In this document: positions 1-6,404 of the stretch, piece by piece
Position numbering within the stretch: position 1 is the stretch's first letter
Layout of the letters: each line of letters starts with the position of its first letter
From: Archangium sp.
Lineage (GTDB): Bacteria; Myxococcota; Myxococcia; Myxococcales; Myxococcaceae
Direction of reading: 5' to 3'
Assembly (NCBI GenBank): GCA_016793585.1
Contig: JAEUJR010000044.1
Coordinates: forward strand, 1-10,332
DNA: 10,332 nt
The notes under the pieces: model-generated
The model's input: the letters and a program-made list of their open reading frames with translations, nothing else
What the model was told of the DNA's origin: nothing
Database searches by the model: none
Made by a program: the position numbers and the translations under genes

Positions 1-120
1 AAGAACTACCTCATTCTCTTCCAGTCGGCGAAGACGGGCGGGCCCAAGTCAGACAACCTCTTCTCGGGCTCCGCCATCATCGCGGGCACTGCCGCCGTCG
101 GCATCGTGAAGACCCGCTGA
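1..120 (+). CDS. C-terminal fragment of an unidentified protein
   Basis: Frame 1 is open from the left edge and ends in TGA at 118-120, giving the last 39 residues of a protein whose start lies outside the window. The fragment begins KNYLILFQSAKTGG and ends AAVGIVKTR. It includes a short Ala/Gly/Ile-rich stretch (SGSAIIAGTAAVGIV) that could be a beta strand or a weakly hydrophobic segment. I do not recognise a family from this fragment. Codon use (mostly G or C at third positions) matches the neighbouring real genes, and the stop sits 3 bp from the convergent stop of the next gene, which supports it being a genuine gene end. No hairpin fits between the two stops. Confidence 0.6.
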   Translation, partial: KNYLILFQSAKTGGPKSDNLFSGSAIIAGTAAVGIVKTR

Positions 121-123
121 CGA

Positions 124-660
124 TCACTCCGCAGGGGCTGCGTCTTCCTTCTTCTCGATCTTGTCGAACCAGCCCTTGTAGCCAATCTTGATCGAGTCGT
201 TGGTGAAGTCCTCGCCGCGCTTCTTGTCGACGAGGTACCACTTCCCGTCCTTCTTCCCGACGAGGTAGGCCGACTCTTCACCCTCGGCGACGCCCTTGTC
301 CTCGACCTGGAAGTTGTCTTCGGTGACCTTCACGATCACGGTCGACTCGGTGGGCCCCTGCCGCGCGTCGCCCACCTTGAAGTCCTTCAGGTAGTAGTCG
401 ACTTTCTCGTGGTACCAGGGCGCCATCGGGTGGTCTTCTTTGCCCATGCGCTTCTTGCGCTCAGCGATGGAGTCGAGCGTCTTGGGGTGCAGCAGCTTCT
501 TCGCGTCAGCCCACTTCTTGGCCTTGAGCGCGGTGAGGTACTTGGTGGTGAGCTCCTTCGCACCCTTCACCTCAGCCGACTGGGCATCGGGAGCGGCGGC
601 CTCCTCGGCCAGCACGAGGGACGACAGCGACAGCGTGACCAGCATCACGAGCTTCTTCAT
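124..660 (-). CDS. Small exported protein of unknown function
   Basis: This encodes 178 residues with a clear Sec-type signal peptide: MKK, a hydrophobic core (LVMLVTLSLSSLVLA), and a probable signal peptidase I site after residue 18 (VLA, then EE). No lipobox cysteine is present, so it is probably periplasmic or secreted rather than a lipoprotein. The mature part is Lys/Glu/Asp-rich. It starts with a helical stretch (about residues 33-75) and continues with alternating strands (about 85-150), an outline that recalls small NTF2-like or DUF4878-type fold proteins, but I see no diagnostic motif. The ATG start is supported by the Shine-Dalgarno sequence GAGGTG (bases 668-673, complement), 7 nt upstream. 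The gene is divergent from the receiver-DnaJ gene across a 128-bp gap (661-788) in which I see no convincing promoter boxes. Confidence 0.85.
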   Translation of the reverse strand: MKKLVMLVTLSLSSLVLAEEAAAPDAQSAEVKGAKELTTKYLTALKAKKWADAKKLLHPKTLDSIAERKKRMGKEDHPMAPWYHEKVDYYLKDFKVGDARQGPTESTVIVKVTEDNFQVEDKGVAEGEESAYLVGKKDGKWYLVDKKRGEDFTNDSIKIGYKGWFDKIEKKEDAAPAE

Positions 661-788
661 GGGGTTTCACCTCGAAAAAGGACGACGGCTCGGCTCCTAG
701 CACGCGGCTGACGCGCGGGAGTCGGGCGAATTCTCGGCCTCGTCATCGCGCCCCCATCTGTCCCACCTTTGGGTAGTGTGCGCTCACT

Positions 789-3086
789 TTGCCTCCTGCT
801 CCCGTCAACGTTCTCATCGTCGACGATGATCGGTCGACCCAGCGCTTCCTCGCCGACGCTCTCACCAAGAAGGGCTTCGTGGTGACCGTCGAACGCGACG
901 GCGAATGGGCCGTGAAGACCTTCGAGAAGAAGTCTTTCGATCTCGTGATCCTCGACATCCTGCTGCCGGCGCTCAACGGCTACGAGGTCGCCAAGCAGCT
1001 CAAGGCGATGCCGCGCGGCAAGCGGGTGCCCATCGTGATGATCTCGGGCGTCTACAAGAACGCGATTCACCAACGTGAGGCGGTGCAGAAGCACGGGGCG
1101 GTGGCGTTCCTCGAGAAGCCGATCGATCTCGAGAAGCTCGCAGGCACCATTCGGGAGGCGCTGGGCGACAAGTACCCGAAGCCGCTCGTCGCCAAGCCAC
1201 CGCCGCCGCCCATCGAAGAAGACGAAGCGACAGGTGAGTTCTACGCCGACGATCTGCAGCGCGAAGAGGCCGAAGAGGTCGAGGTGCAGGCCAAGCAGGT
1301 GCAGACGAGCAAGCCCTCGGGCCCGGTGATCAAGGGTGACTTCGCCCAGGCGCCGTTCGCGAAGGTGCTGGCCGAGCTGTACCGCTGGCGGGCGACGGGA
1401 GCGCTGCTGGCCGGTCGCGCCAAGGTGAAGAAGATCGTCTACCTGCGTGACGGCGTGCCCGAGCTGGTGAAGTCGAACCTGCTCGTCGAGGCGCTCGGCC
1501 GCATTCTCGTGCGCGAGCGCATGATCACCGAAGCCGAGTGCGAAGAGTCGCTCAAGCGCATGAAGGCGACGAGGCGCATGCAGGGCACGGTGCTGATCGA
1601 GATGGGCTGCATCAGCCCGCACAACCTCTCGTACGCGCTCACCCAGCAGATGCAGGAGAAGCTGTACGACGCCTTCCGCTGGGACGACGGCCTCTACCAG
1701 TTCAAGCCCGGCGTCACGCAGCCGCCCGAGCCGGTGGGCCTGGGCATGACGACCGCGCAGCTGATCGTCGAAGGCGTTCGCCGCACCTACGACGAGAAGC
1801 GCCTGGCGCGCGTCTTTGGCGACGTCTCGCAGCTCTACGTGCACCCGAGCGACGAGCCGCTCTACGCGCTGCAGGACGCTGGCCTGTCGGACGAAGAGAA
1901 GGAGATCGCGTTGGTGGCCGACGGGCACAAGACCGTCGCCACGCTGCGAGCGCTCAACGTCTTGTCGCCCGTCGAGACCGACAAGCTGATCTTCGCGCTC
2001 ACCTGCGCGCAGATGTTGTCGCTGAAGCCGACGCCCGCCGCGGGCAAGCCGAAGGTGTCGATCGCGAAGATCGCCGCCGATCTGCACCCCGAGCCGCCGC
2101 CCATGCCGAAGTCGAGCCCGGCGCTGCCGCCCCCGCTCCCACCACCGCTGCCGCCGCCCCTGCCCCAGCGCGCACCGCCGCCGCCGCCGAAGGCAGATCT
2201 GCTCGACCTGCCGTGGGATCACGCCGAGCTCGCCCGGGCGCCAGCCGCTCCCGACCCCGTTCCGCCGCCGCCCCCGCCCGACACCACGCCGCCCGCCAAG
2301 CCGCGCAAGGGAAAGAAAGAGGAAGCACCACCGCCTGCGCCGAAGTCAGGCTCGCTGCTGCCCGAGCTCTCCGAGGTGGTGAGCATGCCGCGGCTCTCGA
2401 ACGAGGAGCGCGATCACCGCGAGCGCCTGGCCGCGAAGGTCACCGCGATGCGCAAGCTCGACTACTTCGAGGTGCTGGGCATCAAGCGCAACGCGAGCCG
2501 CGAAGACGTCAAGCGCGCCTACTTCGCGCTCGCCAAGGAGTACCACCCCGACAAACACGCGATGTCGAAGTCGGCCGAGGTCAGAGAGCTGGCGCAGCAG
2601 CTCTACGATTTGATCTCGAGCGCGCACGACACGCTCACCGACCCGACCGAGAAGGAGCGGTACCTGGCCGAGCTCAAGCAGGGCGTCAAACGCGACATGG
2701 GCGACGACGTCGGCAAGATCCTCGCGGCCGAGGGCAAGTTCCAGCGCGGCGAAGAGTTCATGCGCCAGCGCCAGTTCGCCGAAGCGGTGCAGGCCTTCAA
2801 AGAGGCCGTCTCGCTCTACGCCGACGAAGGCGAGTTCTTCGCGTGGCTGGGCTGGGCGCGCTTCCAGATGAACCCGGCGACGGTCGAAGAGTCGATGGTC
2901 GACATCGAGAAGGCGATCACGCTCAACCCGAAGCTCGACAAGAGCTACCTGTTCCTCGGGTACATGCACAAGGCGACGGGCCGCCCCGACAAGGCCGAGA
3001 AGCAGTTCGAGAAGGCGATTCAGGCGAACCCCGATTGCACCGAGGCCCTGCGAGAGCTGCGGCTGCTTGGGAAGTCGAAGCGCTGA
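789..3086 (+). CDS. Response regulator with DUF4388, DnaJ and TPR domains
   Basis: This is a 765-residue cytoplasmic protein with four modules. Residues 6-125 form a receiver domain with acidic residues D12-D14, phosphoacceptor D56 (LVILDILLP), S86 and K110 (FLEKP), so it should be phosphorylatable. Residues about 178-310 form a DUF4388 (PATAN-type) module, a domain common in deltaproteobacterial regulators. A Pro-rich linker with a repeated PPPLP unit covers about 435-520. A J-domain at about 556-625 carries an intact HPD (586-588), so it should stimulate an Hsp70 ATPase. TPR-like repeats fill about 647-760. The TTG start at 789 is the only usable start: an in-frame TAG lies at 774, and no other start codon precedes the receiver's first strand. 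It probably shares a transcript with the patatin gene 3 bp downstream. The cognate kinase is unknown; the kinase at 4588 is a nearby candidate only. Confidence 0.93.
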   Translation: MPPAPVNVLIVDDDRSTQRFLADALTKKGFVVTVERDGEWAVKTFEKKSFDLVILDILLPALNGYEVAKQLKAMPRGKRVPIVMISGVYKNAIHQREAVQKHGAVAFLEKPIDLEKLAGTIREALGDKYPKPLVAKPPPPPIEEDEATGEFYADDLQREEAEEVEVQAKQVQTSKPSGPVIKGDFAQAPFAKVLAELYRWRATGALLAGRAKVKKIVYLRDGVPELVKSNLLVEALGRILVRERMITEAECEESLKRMKATRRMQGTVLIEMGCISPHNLSYALTQQMQEKLYDAFRWDDGLYQFKPGVTQPPEPVGLGMTTAQLIVEGVRRTYDEKRLARVFGDVSQLYVHPSDEPLYALQDAGLSDEEKEIALVADGHKTVATLRALNVLSPVETDKLIFALTCAQMLSLKPTPAAGKPKVSIAKIAADLHPEPPPMPKSSPALPPPLPPPLPPPLPQRAPPPPPKADLLDLPWDHAELARAPAAPDPVPPPPPPDTTPPAKPRKGKKEEAPPPAPKSGSLLPELSEVVSMPRLSNEERDHRERLAAKVTAMRKLDYFEVLGIKRNASREDVKRAYFALAKEYHPDKHAMSKSAEVRELAQQLYDLISSAHDTLTDPTEKERYLAELKQGVKRDMGDDVGKILAAEGKFQRGEEFMRQRQFAEAVQAFKEAVSLYADEGEFFAWLGWARFQMNPATVEESMVDIEKAITLNPKLDKSYLFLGYMHKATGRPDKAEKQFEKAIQANPDCTEALRELRLLGKSKR

Positions 3087-3089
3087 GCC

Positions 3090-4499
3090 ATGCGGTTGCG
3101 TGAGCGGTTCGAGATCATCCGCCCGCTCGAGGAGCTCGAGTCGGCGCTGGTGCGCGGCGCGCTCGAGAACCCGTCGCTCGTGTCGGCCCACGAAGAGGCG
3201 GTGCTGCGAACGGCGCTCTCGCTGGCGCGGCTCTACAAGGTCAATCAGGCGGGGCGCGATCTCGGCGTGGGGGCGGCGCTGACGCCGTTTCGTGAAGAGC
3301 TCTCACGACGGCTCACGCCGGTGTTGCTGCCGAAGAGCGGGAAGATTCAGCGCGCCGAGTTGCTCCCGCACCTTCGCGATCTGAAGGAGCGCACGCTCAA
3401 CACCCGCGACTCGCTCGTGCAGCGCTTCAAGGGGCGCCTGTCGGCCGACGCCGTCGATCACGAGATTCGCAACAAGGCGTTGGTGCTGGTGCTCGGTGGG
3501 GGCGGCGGCACGGCGTACGTCTACCTGGGCGTGATGGCGCTGCTCGACGAGTACGGCCTGTCGCCGAAGCTGCTGTCAGGCACCTCGATGGGCGCGATCC
3601 TGGGGCTGTTCCGCTCGCGCATGCGGCGCTTCGAGCAGGACGAGGTGGTCAACATCGTGCGCACGCTCTCGTGGCGGCGGCTGTTTCGCGCGGTGTCGAC
3701 CGAGAACAAGTACGGGGTGCCCGCGGCCCTTCGCCTGTTTCTTCGCTCGGGCATCGGCCGCTGGTTCGGCGTCGACACGCGCGGAGGCGAGGCCCTCACG
3801 CTCTCGCAGCTGCCGATCAAGACGCTCATCACCGTCTCGGGCATTCGCACCGGAAAGCTGCCGCACCCGCTCGAGTTCTACGAGCGCCTGACCGCCGCGT
3901 CTCCGAAGCGCCTGCTCAACCCGCTCGTGCTGCCGCAGTGGATCGCCGCGCTCTGGGAGTTCGCGACGCACCCCGAGATCCTCACGCGCATCACGCTGGG
4001 CGCCGACGAGGGCACCGAGTCGTTCGACGCCGTCGACGCTGCCGGCTTCTCGAGCGCCCTGCCCGGCATCATTCACTACGACGTCTTGCGCGCCGACCCA
4101 CGCATGCACTCGATGCTGGGAGACATGTTCGCCAGCCGGCACATCTTCCGTCTCGTCGACGGAGGCCTCGTCGACAACGTGCCGTCGAAGGCGGCGTGGC
4201 GGGCCGTGCACAAGGGCGAGATCGGCACCCGCAACGCGTTCATCTTCGCGCTCAACGGCTTCGCGACGAAGCTATCGACGCCCCTGTGGATTCCGCTGCA
4301 GCGCATCGCCGAGCTGAACGTGGCGCGCTCGCGCCCGTGGGCCCACCTCACGCACGACTTCAAGCGCACGCTGAACGCGCTGTCGGTGGTGCCGCGCGTC
4401 GACGAACTGCTCGACGCGATTCAGTGGGGCCGCGCGCAGGTGGCTCCGCAGCTGCCGTTCATCACGCGCATGCTCGCGCCGCTGCCGAGACTGGGCTGA
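3090..4499 (+). CDS. Patatin-like phospholipase
   Basis: This encodes 469 residues of a patatin-family serine acyl hydrolase, expected to cleave acyl esters of phospholipids or other lipids with a Ser-Asp dyad. A Gly-rich oxyanion-hole motif begins at residue 136 (GGGGGTAYVYLGV). The nucleophile elbow GTSMG is at 164-168, with catalytic S166. The catalytic Asp is D357 in DGG (LVDGGLVDNVPS). All three key elements are intact, so it should be active. The first ~130 residues form a helical, charged extension outside the core fold, and I see no signal peptide or membrane segment. The ATG lies 3 bp after the stop of the receiver-DnaJ gene, with only a weak Shine-Dalgarno match (GGAAG, about 15 bp upstream), so translational coupling is likely. 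The physiological substrate cannot be read from the sequence. Confidence 0.92.
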   Translation: MRLRERFEIIRPLEELESALVRGALENPSLVSAHEEAVLRTALSLARLYKVNQAGRDLGVGAALTPFREELSRRLTPVLLPKSGKIQRAELLPHLRDLKERTLNTRDSLVQRFKGRLSADAVDHEIRNKALVLVLGGGGGTAYVYLGVMALLDEYGLSPKLLSGTSMGAILGLFRSRMRRFEQDEVVNIVRTLSWRRLFRAVSTENKYGVPAALRLFLRSGIGRWFGVDTRGGEALTLSQLPIKTLITVSGIRTGKLPHPLEFYERLTAASPKRLLNPLVLPQWIAALWEFATHPEILTRITLGADEGTESFDAVDAAGFSSALPGIIHYDVLRADPRMHSMLGDMFASRHIFRLVDGGLVDNVPSKAAWRAVHKGEIGTRNAFIFALNGFATKLSTPLWIPLQRIAELNVARSRPWAHLTHDFKRTLNALSVVPRVDELLDAIQWGRAQVAPQLPFITRMLAPLPRLG

Positions 4500-4517
4500 A
4501 CGAAAACACCGTTGGAG

Positions 4518-4551
4518 GTTCGCGGCGCTGCGCGGACGTGAGGTCGCGAAC
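4518..4551. terminator. Possible bidirectional terminator hairpin (weak)
   Basis: This lies in the 88-bp gap between two converging genes. An inverted repeat GTTCGCG (4518-4524) and CGCGAAC (4545-4551) encloses 20 bases. There is no T-tract on the plus strand. On the minus strand a TTTT run (complement of 4503-4506) follows the stem at some distance. Position between convergent stops is the main argument; the structure is poor for an intrinsic terminator. Confidence 0.25.
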
Positions 4552-4587
4552 AGTTCGGGTGACGACAACCTCGCGCGACGCGGTTGA

Positions 4588-6135
4588 TCAGTCTCCCGCT
4601 TCGGGCAGCAGCAGGTGAAACGCGGTGCCGTCGGGGCCGGTCTCGAACTCCATCCACCCGCCCATCTCTTCGACGATCTCCTTGCAGATCGACAGGCCCA
4701 GGCCCGTGCCCTTGCCCACGTCTTTCGTCGTGTAGAACGCGTCCCACATGCGCTTCTGCACGTCGACGGGAATGCCCGTGCCGTGATCGCGCACCGTGAT
4801 GCGCAGGCGTTTGTCTTCGACGCAGCCGCGCACCTCGATCTTCCGCTCCTTGCGATCACGGGTGGACATGGCGTCGAGCGCGTTCTGCATCAGGTTCAGA
4901 ATCACCTGCCCCATGGCCGACGGAGAGCCGATGACCTCGGGCAGCAGGGGAATCGCGGCGACGATCTCGCACTCGCTCTTCTTGGCGCCGCGGAAGATGG
5001 TGATCGCCTCTTGAATCGCGCGGGAGCAGTCGAAGCGCACCTTCTCGTCGCGCCGGCGCGCGGTGCCCTTGAGGGCCTGGACGATCGTCTCGATGCGCGA
5101 GACGCCTTCGATCGACTCGCTGACGATCTCTTCGAGCTCTGCCGCCGACGACGGCAGCGCCACCTTCGACTCACGCAGCTCGGTGATCTCGCTCTTGAGC
5201 GAGTGCAGGTTCGACTTCAGGAACGCGAGCGGGTTGTTGATCTCGTGTGCGACGCCCGCGACGAGCTGGCCGATGGTGGCCAGGCGATCGCGCTGGGTCG
5301 CCACCTCCATCGCGCGCGCGGCAGACGCCTCGATCACCGACACGTCGGTCACCGCGCCGATCGCGTCGGCGAGGCCCTGAACGATGCGAATGGAGCCCTC
5401 ATTGAGGCTCGCCGGCGGCGCCACGACACACAGCAGGCCGCGCGGCGTTCTCGCCCCCGTCGGGAACACGAGCACCGACGCCGAGTCTTCACACTCGAAG
5501 GGCAGCTTCAGCGTCGACCGGCCGAGCTCGGGCAGGTGCACCTGGCGCCGTTGGCCCCACGCCACGTTCATCAGACAGTCTTTGCGCCCGAGTGGAATGG
5601 TGACGTCGCGCTCTTCGGGCCGCAGCCCCGCCGACCCTTCACAGCGCAGATCGTTGCCAGCGAGCTCGAAGCAGACGATGCGTGAGAGCGGCAGCTGATC
5701 GCGCACGACCTCGATCGCGCGGTTGATCGCCTCGCGCTTCGAGCCCGACGACGCCATGGCCCGAATCACCGCACGCAGTACGCCCGCCTCGGCCTTCGCG
5801 CGCTCGAGCCGTTTGCGATCGAAGCTGACGACCCACCCCTGCTCGCCGCGATCGGGCGCCAGGGTGATGAGCACGCGCTCCGACGCAGACACCTCGACCG
5901 ACGTCTGCACACACGCGAGCTTCGCCTTCGCCTCACCGAGCAGCGAGGCGACGGCCGCCTCGAGCAATGGCCCGGCAGGGGTGGCGAACAGCTCGTCGGC
6001 CAGGCGGTTGCGCTCGAGGCAGGCCCCGTGGTCGTCGACCCACTCGAGCCCGACCGGCATCGCGTCGGCGAAGGCACGGAAGGCCTCACCGCGCTCAGGC
6101 GGGGCGAGCGGTAGAATGATCGCTGGCTGGCCCAT
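4588..6135 (-). CDS. PAS/GAF-containing sensor histidine kinase
   Basis: This encodes 515 residues and has no transmembrane segment, so it is a cytoplasmic sensor kinase. An N-terminal PAS-like region (about 20-115) is followed by a helix, a GAF-like region (about 125-270) and a HisKA dimerisation domain with the phosphorylated H297 in HEINNP. The HATPase_c domain has an N box (NLMQNALDA, N414/N418), G1 (DHGTG, 450-454) and G2 (GKGTGLGL, 474-481). All catalytic boxes are intact. An upstream in-frame GTG at 6186 would add 17 residues. I chose the ATG at 6135 because those extra codons include several otherwise rare ones (TCA, GCA, CGA, AGT, AGG) and read as non-coding; neither start has a good Shine-Dalgarno sequence. 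The gene diverges from the sigma-54 activator gene, as FlgS-type flagellar kinases can, but that activator lacks a receiver, so the partner must be elsewhere. Confidence 0.93.
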   Translation of the reverse strand: MGQPAIILPLAPPERGEAFRAFADAMPVGLEWVDDHGACLERNRLADELFATPAGPLLEAAVASLLGEAKAKLACVQTSVEVSASERVLITLAPDRGEQGWVVSFDRKRLERAKAEAGVLRAVIRAMASSGSKREAINRAIEVVRDQLPLSRIVCFELAGNDLRCEGSAGLRPEERDVTIPLGRKDCLMNVAWGQRRQVHLPELGRSTLKLPFECEDSASVLVFPTGARTPRGLLCVVAPPASLNEGSIRIVQGLADAIGAVTDVSVIEASAARAMEVATQRDRLATIGQLVAGVAHEINNPLAFLKSNLHSLKSEITELRESKVALPSSAAELEEIVSESIEGVSRIETIVQALKGTARRRDEKVRFDCSRAIQEAITIFRGAKKSECEIVAAIPLLPEVIGSPSAMGQVILNLMQNALDAMSTRDRKERKIEVRGCVEDKRLRITVRDHGTGIPVDVQKRMWDAFYTTKDVGKGTGLGLSICKEIVEEMGGWMEFETGPDGTAFHLLLPEAGD

Positions 6136-6192
6136 CGCGGCGAAGCTCGTGCAACTTCGCGACCTCGCTGCGGGTGAGTCAGCCACCCCGGG

Positions 6193-6214
6193 TCAGGGTC
6201 GCTGCGCACCCTGA
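6193..6214. repeat. Perfect inverted repeat upstream of kinase gene
   Basis: Arms TCAGGGT (6193-6199) and ACCCTGA (6208-6214) surround an 8-base spacer. The element lies about 60 bp before the chosen kinase start. It could be an operator for the kinase gene, or a hairpin in its 5' leader. No protein family can be assigned to it by eye. Confidence 0.45.
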
Positions 6215-6260
6215 GGCCAAGTCGCTGATTCCTCATTCGGGTCGATGTGGGTGGGTCGAT

Positions 6261-6313
6261 CGAGAGTCGACCGTGACTCTCGTCACGCGGGTGGCGCGTC
6301 AGCCCAGTGACTC
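6261..6313. promoter_or_regulatory. Candidate upstream activator site for the sigma-54 promoter
   Basis: Two nested perfect inverted repeats occur here. One has arms CGAGAGTC (6261-6268) and GACTCTCG (6275-6282) around a 6-base spacer. The other has arms CGTGAC (6272-6277) and GTCACG (6282-6287) around TCTC. The heptamer GTGACTC recurs as a direct repeat at 6273-6279 and 6307-6313, 34 bp apart (about three helical turns). The centres lie about 60-90 bp before the start predicted from the downstream sigma-54 promoter, near the usual position for enhancer sites bound by activators with Fis-type helix-turn-helix domains. That one of the two AAA+ proteins encoded downstream binds here is an inference. 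Confidence 0.55.
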
Positions 6314-6334
6314 GGAATCGTTGGTTCTCTGGCG

Positions 6335-6352
6335 CTGGCAAGCGGGTTGCTC
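6335..6352 (+). promoter_or_regulatory. Sigma-54 (RpoN) promoter
   Basis: The sequence CTGGCAAGCGGGTTGCTC matches the RpoN consensus YTGGCACGN4TTGCW with one mismatch in the conserved bases (A for C in TGGCAC). The invariant GG (6337-6338) and GC (6349-6350) have the required ten bases between them. Transcription should start near 6362, giving a leader of about 43 nt before the ATG at 6405. It drives the activator gene and probably the flagellar genes behind it. Candidate enhancer repeats lie at a suitable distance upstream. Confidence 0.85.
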
Positions 6353-6384
6353 ATGCCCCTCCCGAACCGGCGTTACCCACGCCA

Positions 6385-6397
6385 CCCCTGGGAGGGG
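6385..6397 (+). promoter_or_regulatory. Hairpin containing the Shine-Dalgarno of the activator gene
   Basis: CCCCT (6385-6389) and AGGGG (6393-6397) can pair around a GGG loop. The right arm and loop form the Shine-Dalgarno sequence (GGAGGGG), ending 7 nt before the ATG at 6405. In RNA this would mask the ribosome binding site. An almost identical arrangement precedes the next gene (7581-7594). Confidence 0.5.
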
Positions 6398-6404
6398 AAC
6401 TTTC

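Noticed and set aside
661..788. Possible sigma-70 promoters in the divergent gap between the small exported protein and the receiver-DnaJ gene
   Set aside because: No paired -35/-10 boxes with acceptable spacing or sigma-54 GG-N10-GC motif could be seen on either strand, though promoters must lie here or nearby.
2127..2180. Short CCG/CTG-type tandem repeat
   Set aside because: It is explained by the PPPLP protein linker of the receiver-DnaJ protein; codons vary between copies, so selection on protein is the simpler reading.
657..2222. Long minus-strand open frame opposite the receiver-DUF4388 gene
   Set aside because: Arg/Leu/His-rich shadow of a strongly recognisable plus-strand gene in GC-rich DNA; it covers the divergent gap and has no recognisable domain.
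1538..3103. Long plus-strand open frame overlapping the receiver-DnaJ gene in another frame
   Set aside because: Ala/Arg-rich low-complexity translation typical of a frame shadow; the overlapped frame encodes intact DUF4388, DnaJ and TPR domains.
6136..6186. N-terminal extension of the sensor kinase from a GTG at 6186
   Set aside because: The 17 extra codons include rare ones (TCA, GCA, CGA, AGT, AGG) and give an Arg/Ser-rich sequence without family resemblance; kept only as an alternative.
6174..6404. Upstream in-frame extension of the sigma-54 activator (77 extra residues from a GTG)
   Set aside because: The stretch contains the sigma-54 promoter and inverted repeats, has poor codon bias, and the ATG at 6405 has a strong Shine-Dalgarno sequence directly before the conserved AAA+ region.
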